Shown here one piece after another: positions 48,534 through 60,444 of a stretch of 64,000 nt of DNA (position 1 is its first letter; each line of letters opens with the position of its first letter). The notes under the pieces were generated by a model that did no database searches, was not told the DNA's origin, and saw nothing but the letters and a program-made list of their open reading frames with translations. Origin of the DNA: Diprion similis (Eukaryota; Arthropoda; Insecta; Hymenoptera; Diprionidae); contig NC_060112.1 in NCBI RefSeq assembly GCF_021155765.1, positions 23,772,501-23,836,500 on the forward strand. Reading direction: 5' to 3'. A program made the translations under genes and the position numbers.

Positions 48534-51500
48534 TCTGCTTAATCTCGCTCTATCCAGGTGCAATTAACTTTCCTTACCAGCTGCCAGGAGCTTTCTGTTA
48601 CCTGTGTTTTTGCAAAATTTTTTACTTTTTTCGATTCGATTTACACGTCGTTCATCGAGAAAATCTGGAATACAAAAAGTATTTTAACAATTATAGTCGT
48701 TAAAACTCACAAACTACCCCTACTATAAACTAACCTACTATACCTACTATTCTTTTGGTTGTACTTTGTTTCACTTGTCTATTCTACTGGACTCGTTTAT
48801 TTTGATACAGCTTCTAATATTGAATAATCACTAATCGATTCAAATTTTGCGTTACAACGTACGGTCGATCTCAGCGAAGTCATTGGTATTCGTTCGTTTC
48901 CAATAATATCAGCACTCATATCTGATATCAGGAGATATGTACTTTCGTTTTTGTAATCGTTACAGAAATAGCGAATGCCACAAACAAAAACAGCGACCAG
49001 CGGGAGCAGCGGGAGTTAAAGTTCCGGAAATCAACCGATACGGTGTCGAATAAAAATTCAGCTTCATGATTATCAGAAAATTGATTTCCGGACGTGTTGC
49101 GAATTGGTAAACTTAATGAATTGTAATTTCGTAAAGCTAAGAATTGTTCTGCAAAAGTGGAAGTGCAGTAGTTCGATTCAGTGGAATCAGATCATCCCAA
49201 TCGACACATGAAAAGTTTTTGTTTTCATGCATTTCCTGCTAATATTCTTGATTTCTCTACTCAATTGTAAAGTGAAATCCGTTTATTCGAGATAGTATAA
49301 TAAAAATATTTCTTCTTAGATCCAACAACTTCCGTAGGAAGCGTAAACAAGTAGATGATGATTAGTTACTCATCTCATTTATTGCCAATGCATCATTAAT
49401 AGAATTTTTATTCATAATTCGTACGCAATCTTCTTGGAACTACGATTTATAGTTACCGTCAAATAGAATCTCTTCAGTTACCGTGATATACCTCTACTGT
49501 CGGTAAGGCAGTTTTGCAGCATAGGTCGGTAAGAACTGTTTCTGGAGTTCCTGATATTTCTCAAGTTATAAATAATTTTTTATATTGCTCTACATCTGTA
49601 TGAGTGAAACTCTTGACTAAAGTATTCGTTGGTTAGTTCTTTAGGAATTTGCTATGTTAAGCACATGCAGGAACGTATTTGTGTTCACCTGACTCTACGT
49701 TGCCATCAGAGGGTAAGACGCACGCGTGTGTGATAAAATAAAAATAATGAATCGCGGTAATTTGATAAAATATGTGATAAATATATAAAATTAATATATT
49801 TGATAAATGTATCTGCAATTCGAAGAGAAATGATATAATCTAAGATCGATGCATCGCCTCAATGCGTATTAAAGGTCAAGTATACCAACTTGGAAGTCGG
49901 TGGTAATGATTACCAGGTATATTACCACGACTTTTCAAAGCAATTAAAAGGATTTACCTCCATCGTTGACTGTAGATGCAGATTCTTTGATTTCTGCTTA
50001 TAATTTATAAGGATGGTGGTTTACTGACTGGTTTTCTCCAGAAGGTAGGTAGTTTCATAAGCCCACATAATATCATAAATTCTGACTGTGTAGCGAAGTC
50101 ACTTGCAAAAATTCTATATCGATTCAATCTTTTTACGTGTCTACCCACGTGAGGAGAAAAATATTGGCAATAATCTGTCAGTAAAAATATCATGTGGCTG
50201 TTGTGTTAATCTGTTACTTAGAATGCGCACTGTACTGCTGCAGCAAGGCGTCTCAAATGTGTATAATAACGTGAAGATTTTTCGAGACAAGTATCGCATA
50301 AATTAGACGCCGCGGTTGTCGGAATGAACAGATGATTCCATTCACGTCGGCGGGCGTCGTTTCTTCTACGCTCGTATAGATATTACGTAGGCAGCTATAA
50401 CAAAAATATTATAATTTGTCGGTGGTACGGCTGCAGCTATTATATGCACGTACGTACGCATAGCTGGACGTAATAATCGCAGCATACTATAATGTAAATG
50501 AAAAATTTCGTCCAGCCACATTACGTATACCCTACATCTATAATTACGAATGTGGAGCCAAGCGTTTAATCTCTCTAAGAGAAAATGAGCCGTTCGTATT
50601 GTATACGGTATGTATACATACACGAGGTTCCGAGGCTGCAGCAACAGCAGTGAACGGAACCGCGTGTCGTAAAATGGTAAAATCGTAAAATCGTTTGAAA
50701 AAATATCCGAGCTCCAAATTTAATTTTATAACTTCAATCCGTACAGCATACGGCTCTCATATGTACATTCGCTAGGCTGCTTCCCGTGTTAACCACAATA
50801 CATAATATACTTATAAATACTGTATATGTATAACCGTGGCAAGTTGCATCAATTTTTACGAGCTGGGCGTAAGGGTCAATTCTTGACCCTATTAAAACGC
50901 ATCCAAGAATTAGACGTCCTGCGTCTACTGAGTCTCTCCGTGCTATAAGTCGTGCAGTTCTTACGCGACGACGGGTCTCACGTACTCCCTCCTCCCCGCC
51001 CTCCGTCGGACCAGCCAGCGTAAAGATACGCGTGCGAAATAAAAACGCGGCTACGATAAGGCCTAGAATCCGGCGTGGGCGCGCATGATTCCCCTCCGGT
51101 CGACCCTCCTCGTCTCTGCCTCTGCCCCCGCCTTTCCTTTCGCTGGTTCATTGATTACTTTACTTTAATAGCGCCTACCCCCGCCCACCGACTACTACCA
51201 CGTAGTATATGGCCGGTATATTCGGCGCTGATTGTCAGTGTATACCGTGCATACACTGTACCACTGTACACATCCTGTGGCGCGAGAACCGAAGAAGAGA
51301 CGAGCCGTCGAGGCTCGTGAAGGGGAAGCTCCGACTATACCTATAATGTATACACTGACATATACAGTGTGCTGTGTGCACTTAGTGGGATCTGAATGTG
51401 TATACCTACGTGCATACATACTTCTGTGAGTCCGTGTGCACGCCTATACATACTACAGGCTATTATGATGAATGCAGGGTTTGTAGAGATGCTCTGGGTG

Positions 51501-52180
51501 TCCACGGGTGTGTTAAAACTCACGTACACGCGTCGCTGCGGGTTCGTTTGAGTGAGACTGCATGAACAAATTTTTCATCCGTAGGTTGCGTGGAACAGAG
51601 AAAGAATGTGGGCACGCCACGGCCGGTTTTTAGAACCATTCAGTGCCTCGCTACAATGGGCGGCTATAATTCTAGCCCGAGATATCGGTTCATTGTTTGG
51701 GTCACTTCTGACAGGATATACATGATATTATTATTGAAACAGCCGAAGTATAATATGCATGCATGAGTGATCATTAACTAATGAATTGGTCTCTCAAGCA
51801 CACATTGTATCCTCCTGCCGCCGCAAGCAAGGCTGTATACACTAGCTTCGGTGAATTCGACCGATATATAACTGATGGACGTTTTATAAAATATAAAACC
51901 TGCCCCGAAGAGATCATGGATTTGTCATTCCCGACATAACAACCAACGCGATATATGGCGACGTGCGTGTGGGAAGTTCAAAGACATTTCACGATTCTCG
52001 TGTGACCATAAGAGAATTAGAAGTGGTGGGTGTGTGTACGTATAACTACACGACGTATGTTAACCGAATAATTAATGTGGCGGATGACCGCGGAGGCGTA
52101 TGTGTAATAAGAATTGTTCGAGGGTGCAGGAGGTAGGCATTATGTATAAAGGGAAGGTAAATAATTTATTGTCGTTGGTG

Positions 52181-52209
52181 TTTTTTTTTTTTTTTTTTTT
52201 TTTTTTTTT
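52181..52209. repeat. T homopolymer, 29 nt
   Basis: An uninterrupted T run. It could be the A-tail of a minus-strand retrocopy, but no gene body was recognised next to it. Confidence 0.85.
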
Positions 52210-54701
52210 CTACTCTGTACATATTTTTTACGCATCGCAACCGCCGAACATATTATTCGCTGATCGCAATAACACGTCCTCCGATTATAATATGCAGCAA
52301 CACAGCTTCGACGGCGTCGACGCCGTTCTACTGAAAGCAAAGAAAGCTGCCGGATGCAGGAGAGGCGAGGGACGCCATTATCTTATCTCGAACCATTTCC
52401 TGTCAACCTGGGTCCGCGGGCGGCCTTTCGTGGCAATCACACACACGGCCTACAACTCCGCTCGCTACGTCCGCACGTCTGCATTTGAAGCACGCCTCGT
52501 GTATACCCACAACCCGTCACTATGGCACACCGTTTCCGGTTCACGTATTACCGCATGTATCATGCTTCTATGTATTGTATCTATGCACCCCATACATGCA
52601 ACATTTTACGTACCGCGCGGTATGTCGCAAAGACCGAAGAGGTACTCTACTCTTTCGGTGCCACTACGACGTGCATTTAACAATGAAACGTCCTTCATGG
52701 CTTACGACGACTACGTATGTAATTATATGGACTCATACCTTAGCCGTATACGCGGTTTTATAAATTCTCAAGGAAGTTCAAGCCTTAGGCAACCCTCATT
52801 CTTACATACCAACACGCATGGATGTAACGTGGCTTTTACACCGTTCGTGTGGGTATATAAAACTTTCGAAAGAATAATGGAACGACTTAGAAAAACATCA
52901 TTTTCACCCGTGGAATTTCATTCAGGTTGAGTATGTATATATAAGCGACGTGGCTCGGATTCCAGTTAGATATTAGTTCTTACGATGCGGATTTAACTAA
53001 ATGTAGTTCGGTTTTCTCAATCTTTCGATTGCGTATATATGATGTATACCTAATATCTTAAGGTGTGAGTATGAGTTCATAGTGTATTTATTAATTTTCT
53101 TTATATACTCAATGGTTCTTCCAGTCAAGTAATCATGATTTTAATGTCATTCGAAGTGATTTCGTCATCTCCGAAATCAGTATTATTGAAATAAAATTAT
53201 GCACCAGTAATCATCGGTAGTCATGAGAAATCACTTAGGATAACCAGAAACTCTTTGTAACTTTAAAAAATCATGTGAAATCGTAGAAATCATGAAAAAA
53301 AATCAGCTAGTCAAAGTAATGTTGATTTGTCAAGTAATATCTGGTAAACACTCTACGAAATGCAAGTAATCATGAAATATTTCTGTCATGGTGTTACTTT
53401 TCTATCCGGGAAACACCCCTTGTGAATACCACTCGTTCACGTTAACACAGAAGGGTGAATCAGAATGTAACAAAAAATTAAAGGAATCACAGACCACGCC
53501 CACAAACTTTCCACATTTACATATAATTTGTGTCACTTCGATTCATATTATCACGTGTTACGTTTTCCCCGAGAAAAGATAGAAACTCCGTCGGTAAATT
53601 CGCTGACTAAGCACTAAGCATCAGCAATAAGGCATTACATTTTCCAGGCAATGATTAATAATACCACAATGTCATCGCCTTCGGTCAAGGATCGAACTGC
53701 GACCACGCAACAGCCATTGAATACCTGGAAAATCGCATAACTTTGTACCTTGATCGGATGTGGATCAGTCGAATCATGCACTGGCTGAACACGATTTCAG
53801 TAATCTCTTACTAAAAAAAAAAAAAAACAAGTGCTTTATATTCATATCCGATTCTGATACCCATGATGCATCCTATGTATAATATTCCAGGACCACTGTG
53901 CGAAACATGTAACCGTATATTCGCCATTCAGAACATAATATTTGCAAACCGGAATTGTTAATGATGCGTATGACATAATAGTTGTATACGTAAGGAGACC
54001 CAAGAGTGCGATAAATGAACCATCGCGATGTCCGACGTGTACACAGCTGTTATCGCATACCGCGATGAAGATATAGCCACATAAAGTATCACGACTATTT
54101 CATTGAACCACCAGGTATCAGTTACGTACACGCAAAATCGTAGAAAAAATTCCGTTGCCGATAGCATACGCGTGTAACACGGGGATGGCTATAATTAAAC
54201 GTATATTAAATTTTAACGACATTTAAATGAAAGGAACGTCAACCCACGTACGCTTCAGACCTGGGTGAGTTCCTCTGGCTGCATTTGTGTACATGCAGGA
54301 TAGTGGTATACGCATAGATGTTATATGTATCACATATGTAACGCTCTGCAGGATAGGTATGTATGTACAAATCATGTGCAGTAACGTATGTTGTACATAC
54401 ATACCTATACCTATATCTCACGTCAGGGGTAGTGGAGCCATTTTCGCCCAATATACCTATACATATAGAAGTCAGGGGGGCATGCGATGTAACACGGTAC
54501 GGTATACCTATACATGGTATGCCGCTTTATGTACACATGGCGAAATGTATGGGCGTCGATGCCTACGACCTACGCGCGTATTGAGTTTGCTTGAAGGCGA
54601 ACGTGTCTCTCCGGCCTCCGTATCGTAATAATACGGTGGCACGCACCCACGCCGTAAAGGAGCGCATAGTGCGGCAGGGGAATCGTGGCAGTCCCCATCT
54701 A

Positions 54702-54714
54702 CCCCCCCCCCCCC
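54702..54714. repeat. C homopolymer, 13 nt
   Basis: An uninterrupted C run in a CG-rich stretch about 130 bp before the proposed Mkp3 promoter elements. Confidence 0.85.
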
Positions 54715-54842
54715 ATTACTGGTGGTTCGTTTCCCCTCCCGCGACGGAACTGTCGCGATGGTCCAACTCCGGACACCCGCGCATCCCGCCGAACTCAGAT
54801 CTACCCACGCCTAGTTAATGAAAACATCTTTTGTCAATGAAC

Positions 54843-54900
54843 TGACGTCAGTCTTGGCTGTGATTGGACGGGAGTCGAAGCCACGTGATCGCGATCCAAT
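54843..54900 (+). promoter_or_regulatory. Probable Mkp3 promoter elements: CRE, E-box, two CCAAT boxes
   Basis: Within 58 bp there is a full palindromic cAMP-response element TGACGTCA (54843-54850), an inverted CCAAT (ATTGG at 54863-54867), an E-box CACGTG (54882-54887) and a direct CCAAT (54896-54900). Local composition is much less AT-rich than elsewhere. Mkp3/DUSP6 is a feedback inhibitor induced by ERK signalling, and CRE/ETS-type control would suit this, but assignment to Mkp3 is inferred from position (1.8 kb before the ATG). Confidence 0.5.
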
Positions 54901-55333
54901 CGTGGGAGGGCTGGGCTCACTGTGCTCGTAAAACTGATCGCCATTCGCCCATTCTCGACAGAGGGACGCTCGGAGCAAGGTGTGGCCAGTGGAACACAGT
55001 GTTGGGAAAAGTATAAAAGAAACGAGGACTGAAGAGAAGAGAGACAGTGGGAAAGAGAGAGAGAAAAAAAAACGGTGTAGAACTAGATCTGATGTAGAAG
55101 AGTGGAAGGAAACGAAGGAATCGGCAAGAAAATTTTTTTTTTATCGAAATTGAGTGAAAAATTGTTTGATAGTCGGTTCAGCGATGTTGGAAGGTTTTGT
55201 GAGGTGAAACGACGAGTGTATGAGTTGAAACGTTGATGATTCACGGTAAATAATTGTTGATTAATTAATTAATTAAAGCATTGCTAGGTTGCCTGGCGTA
55301 ACTCATTTAGTCAGTCAGTCAGTCAATCAGTCA

Positions 55334-55365
<32 letters not shown>

Positions 55366-56738
55366 CTCGCACACCGCCTGCCGCAGCATCAGTTTGTTTG
55401 ATACCTGTACACCTACATACCTGGAAGAGTGATTGTACCGTGTGTATACAAGTTTGTGAAGTAAGACTAATGAAGATTTAATTGAAATAGTAAAAGAGAA
55501 TAAGATAAGAAAGTAAAAAAAATGTGCCGCGACTAAGGATGATATGTCCCCTTATTGTTTATTCGTAAACTACGCTACTGCGAATCGATAAATATCGTTA
55601 CGATAATCAAAAGAATTTTGACATGCATTTCCCAAGTGACTACTGTAAACATTCCAAACTTAACTTATATTTTTAATAGACGAATTCTGAATTCTTTGAA
55701 AATCAATAATTCGAGAAGAGGAGGGAAGAAGTTATGCCGAAAGTGAGGCCAATAGCTCGTTGTACATACTTCAGCGAATTCACCCGTCGTATAAAATTTA
55801 CGAACTGGGTATGATTGAAATGTGTTTTCAAATCGGTTGATTAATCTTCGCTTATACTTTACCAGTACTACTTCCGTAAAACAAAAGTTGAAAAAAAGTG
55901 CCATTTTGTCGATACTATAATATTTCGTAATAATTAGTTATCAATTATCCATACCTGACGTAATTTCATATGCAATATTATTAATAAGTAAAAAAAAAAA
56001 AAAAAAAAAATGTTCTAATTTATAAAACATTTTATAATAATAATTAATACTATCATCGTAGTAAATCGCACGAGGATGTACGACATGTAACGAAATTATT
56101 ATTTTTTACTAAACTTTACGTTAATAAATATATATTATATATATACACACACACAAATACATATTTTATCTATTACAATAAAAAAAAAAAAAAAAAAAAA
56201 ATCGAGATTACAAATTATAATTCATAATACAACTTCATCAAGATTTTAATAATTCCAATATATTTATAAATTATAATTATATATATTCTTAATAAGTGCC
56301 ATACTAAAGTTTTAAAAATATTTTTAAAAGTATCCAAAAATATACGCGTATGCGTATTTATTGTTCAAACGAAGACGAAGGAAGTAAATAATATAAATTC
56401 ACATACACGTTCTCTGTTATTAAAAAAGTAGAAGCTAAAAAATTTTCAACGCAAAAGTAAAAGTGGAAAAGAGAAAATCAAGGCAAACTACAGCAGCAGC
56501 AGCAGCATTATCATCATCACCATTCCAAAATCTTTAATTTGGACCAAATTGCAAGGTCTTTGAAGTAAGAAGCTGGATTTATCTTAAAGTCTCTACCCCT
56601 ATCGACTCTCCAGTAATCCAAATTCTCTGACGGGCAAGAAGAGATCGACGAGTGGAGAAGCAACCGCTTGAGAGAAAAATAAAGGGAAAGAAAAACGAGC
56701 GAAGATAACAACAAAGAAAGCGCAACGGAGTTCTCAGA
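54901..56738 (+). other. Probable Mkp3 5' UTR / leader region
   Basis: No coding exon was seen. The sequence changes from CG-containing near 54.9-55.4 kb to very AT-rich with A-runs at 55990-56010 and 56180-56201. A CAG/CAT trinucleotide tract lies at about 56489-56520. Whether the leader is spliced could not be decided. Confidence 0.4.
55309..55364. repeat. Compound tetranucleotide repeat (AGTC)n(AGCC)n
   Basis: About seven AGTC units with one AATC variant run directly into seven AGCC units, about 300 bp past the proposed promoter. The two halves differ by one base per unit, as expected if one arose from the other by substitution and slippage. Confidence 0.85.
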
Positions 56739-57816
56739 ATGCCGGGCGGAACAACGGAAGAGGGTCTGGTGAGCACAGAGTGGCTGTTTAGCGAACTTCG
56801 TTCGCTAGGGGGGCCGAGTCGGCTACTTGTTTTGGACTGCAGGGCGCACTCGGAATTTGCCGAGGCGCATATAAGGGGCTCAGTGCCCCTGGCAATCCCT
56901 AGCATTATGCTGCGTCGCTTGGCCGCAGGTAAGGTGGATCTGCTGGCGACGATCAGGTGTCTCGACTTAAGAGCCAGAGTAGAAGTATTTTTGTACGGAG
57001 ACGAGGACAGCCGTGGGACTTTTATACTGATTGGAGATTCAACTGAGCCTGCTGGTCACCAGGGCGAGACGATCCAAGTTCTGACTCGGAGGCTTCGGAA
57101 CAGCGGCGGTAGAGTAGCTAGTTTAATTGGTAAGTACGTAACGTCACGCGATCTATGATTCTTTCTTGGAAAAATACTGCTTGTTTGTTCGCCTGCCTGT
57201 CTGCAGATTCTGTAATTTTTCCGTCACAACTTCCTGCCATTTTGACCGGAAGAGATAAATATCTAACAGTTACTGATAAAAAAAATGCTCTATTTTAACA
57301 AAGCGACCAATCGAGTAACAATCAGCTCTATATTGCAGAGAGACATTGGAACGTGCACCTGTAATATATTAAAACATAGCACAGGGTGTTCGAGGGATAA
57401 ACAATAACTACTTGTAACAATTCTTGAAATATTTTTTCTTACAATGCAGATGTTGGAGAGAAAAATACTGTTTTTCATAATTTTTGGATTATATTATTTT
57501 ATAATTACTCTATAATCAACTTAGAGGGACATTGAAAATTGAAATTTCTTTATTCGTGTTACATTTAGGGTGAATTTTTATTGGTAATATTTAATTTCTT
57601 AAATTCCATTAAAATTTGAAACAGTTAGAAATTTTTTTTTCATCTTACTATTTTTTTCCCCCAAAGAAAACAAGAGAAATTAATTTTATCAATGTTGTGG
57701 GCAGCAAGTAGAAAGGTATTTCGTGTAGCCTGTTGTTTGTAAATTTCCTAGTAAGTTAAAGCCAGTAAGAGCAGATGAGATGGCAACTGAAATGGAATTG
57801 AGACAGAGAAAGAGAG

Positions 57817-57848
<32 letters not shown>

Positions 57849-60444
57849 CATGAGAGAGAGGGAGTTCTGAATGAAATATTGATTTGTGTGCGGCTGGTAC
57901 TATACAAGCCGTCACTACATTTCTTGCCCTAGAACCAACTGCCTGACCCATATCTTTACACAATCGTTTAATCATTGATAATGTTGCATACTACGGTGCT
58001 GTTTTTCGTCAATTGAAAATTTATTCCATTACAATATCTCAGGATAAAGGAATACGTTCTTCAACTATTATTTATATTTTATTGAATTAATATTTCCTTT
58101 TACCTAAAACGTATTAAAAATAGTCATTTGATCAATTGTTAATAGAGTGACTCAATAGATCTTTTGTAATTTTATTAAAAATCACATCTATCCTGAATGA
58201 ATGCTATCCAAAAAGCGAAAGAGGCGTAAGAGGTTTAAAAACTAAAAGGTTTCTCTCGATTTACCAGTTTTAATTATATAGTTTTTTTTTGTTGAATTTG
58301 GCGTGTTTCTATACTATTCCTATTGTTATTTATTCCAGGTGGTTTCGGAGCGTTCAGAGACAGATACCCTGAATGGTGCGAAGGGGGTCAGGCAAATGCC
58401 GAAGGACTAACTGGGCAAGATCCTAATGAAGGAGAACTTATGGGACTCAGATCCCTTCGCATTTCAACCCCACCCACAACAAGAGCCTATTCCGATTCTG
58501 ATAGCGACAGTACCTGTGACTCTGTTGGTGAGCATATAAAATAAAATCTTACTCAAGGAAATTTTATTTCCAAGTATTAAACATATTAAAATTTATGAAG
58601 TGATATTATAGATTATTTATACAAGCAGTTGAAGATATTAGTGTGCTTCTGAAAACTTTGATCAGTGATATCATTCGTTACAATTATACTTATTATTTCA
58701 GATAAGTATTAAATTCCTGGTAGAAAAAAAACTCAGAAAAACAAGAATAATTTTAGTTCTGAAATCAGTATATTTCAGACCGGCAGTTTCTTTGATTACA
58801 AACTCAATCTAAACAGATCGATACCACGATATGTAACTATCTTCATATTTATTGATTGTTTACTAGTTATCGAAGTACTTGAAAGCGTTAAGAACGTCTG
58901 TTGAGCTTACTCTTGAGAAGTTGTTTTATGAAGTGTCTTATCATGCGTAAATTAATAAGTATCAAGTTGAACACACAAGATTGCAAGTTAAAAAGTGTTT
59001 TATTCTCTATGTAGGGCCGGAGGAGGACAAAGACTTTCCAGTGGAAATTCTACCGCACTTATATTTAGGAAATGCAGCCAACAGCGAAGACAGAGATGCC
59101 CTAGCTCGCCACAGGATACAATATATCCTGAACGTCACACCTGATTTACCAAATGTGTTTGAAGATGCTGGCTCTATCAAATACATGCAGATACCGATCA
59201 GCGATCACTGGAGTCAAAACTTGGCCAGCTTTTTTCCTCAGGCAATTCAATTCATCGGTATAACATTTTTACTTTGATCATTGGATATTTATAAACGTGT
59301 TTTTCATTTCGTATTTGAAAATTTTTTACTTCAAAAAAAGTTTAGTAACGATAAGAAACCGAACTGACCTTCAATTTGTTTACCAGCGTGTTTAATTGGA
59401 TGTACTGTGTATTTTTTTAAAAGATCAAATTACTGAAGTCGCTCACAAACAATGCTAAAATTGGTGCAAAAATAATAATAATATTTGCGGATTTACGTAC
59501 GTTTTCCGTTGGCCGCGGTACACGACTTTTAATTTTCAGCTCAATTTCTAAGATTTAAGCATTTCTTAAACAGGATTTCCTGTTTAAGAAAGTCGCGGTG
59601 GTTAAATTGGGATTCTTATAAATAGAAACTTTCCCACGTGGCGGGCGAACTTACTCTAGACAATTAAACAACGGATATCCGGTTATGCTACAGAGCTCCG
59701 TTTGAGAATAAGAGCCCCGTTGTATTTTTATGAAGTATTCAAATTCTATTATAAATATTTTCATTGTTTATAGTACGAAATTCGCGTTGCGTAATGAAAT
59801 ACGCGCACTGCAGGGAAACGCAAAATCCTTAAACAGTTTCTTGGAGAAATTCTCGCAACTAATTAACATGCTTCATTAAAACGCTTCGGTATTACACACA
59901 TTTCATAACATCCTGCCCAATATATTTATAATGTTTCATCAACGAAATACCAGTCGTGAGATCGCTTTACGAATGTAAAGTTGCTACCTTGTTTATGTTC
60001 GATTGAAATTTCTCGAAATTCACGGGAATCTGCATGATGATGATTTATTGTTTCTCGTTTTTTTCAGAGGAAGCAAGAAGTTCGGATAAAGGTGTACTGG
60101 TCCACTGTTTAGCCGGAGTGTCACGTTCCGTAACAATAACGGTTGCCTACCTTATGCACAAGTGCAGCCTTAGCCTGAATGACGCTTTTAATTTAGTACG
60201 AAGCCGGAAGTCAAACGTAGCTCCGAATTTTCATTTCATGGAACAGTTGCACAGTTTTGAAAGAGAGCTCAGGAACCGGGGGGATAGAAGTAAAGGCAAC
60301 GACAGACGGTGCATCGGCGCCTGCCGACCTGGAGGTCCTTGCAATTGTCCCGTACCTAGCTTTTTAAGCCCTATCGATCTAGGTCTTAGTCCCGATTCAG
60401 GTATTGAGTTTGATAGATGGGCGGCTAGTACGCCGGCAGAATGA
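56739..60444 (+). CDS. Mkp3: Dual-specificity MAP kinase phosphatase, Mkp3/DUSP6 type
   Basis: Exons 56739-57129, 58339-58527, 59015-59257, 60068-60444 (TGA), all in phase; 399 residues against 381 for human DUSP6. It dephosphorylates the Thr and Tyr of the ERK activation loop in the cytoplasm, limiting Ras/MAPK signalling. The N-terminal rhodanese-like domain is about residues 10-150 ([20 protein letters not shown]). Its basic kinase-interaction motif is [13 protein letters not shown], with the family continuation [15 protein letters not shown]. An acidic Ser/Asp linker ([12 protein letters not shown]) is encoded by exon 2. The catalytic domain starts at about 200 ([12 protein letters not shown]). 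The general-acid Asp is in ISDHWSQN. The active site is HCLAGVSRS with nucleophile Cys288. The C-terminal tail has a short Cys-rich stretch ([13 protein letters not shown]). Introns 1 and 3 (1.2 and 0.8 kb) contain a GA repeat and a perfect hairpin. Confidence 0.94.
57821..57862. repeat. (AG)n microsatellite in Mkp3 intron 1
   Basis: About 14 uninterrupted AG units followed by CATGAGAGAGAGGGAG. Confidence 0.85.
59562..59591. repeat. Perfect 14-bp hairpin in Mkp3 intron 3
   Basis: TTTCTTAAACAGGA (59562-59575) faces its exact reverse complement (59578-59591) across a 2-nt spacer. A second short pair, CGACTTT near 59523 and AAAGTCG near 59589, nests around it. This suggests a foldback structure or element remnant. 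Confidence 0.7.

Larger units (their letters stand above)
48534..54842. other. Long intergenic region upstream of the unknown gene and of Mkp3
   Basis: About 6.3 kb with no gene I can support. Base composition varies: AT-rich to about 50.3 kb, then patches with many CG dinucleotides (about 50.9-51.4 and 52.2-52.8 kb) and frequent TACATAC-type simple repeats. The CG-rich patches open long random frames, the longest 52100-52930, with no family resemblance and passing through a T homopolymer. A near-palindrome lies at about 49896-49931. A cluster of AATCATG motifs lies at 53131-53374. Regulatory DNA or non-coding RNA for Mkp3 is possible. Confidence 0.5.

Noticed and set aside
48535-48577. Possible intron just upstream of the start of the intronless gene (GTAAGG donor, CAG acceptor)
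   Set aside because: The interval is only 43 nt, shorter than usual insect introns, and is not needed for the frame.
52100-52930. 276-codon open frame on the plus strand starting with ATG
   Set aside because: It reads through the 29-nt T homopolymer as poly-Phe, has no domain or family resemblance and random composition, and lies in CG-rich DNA where stop codons are scarce.
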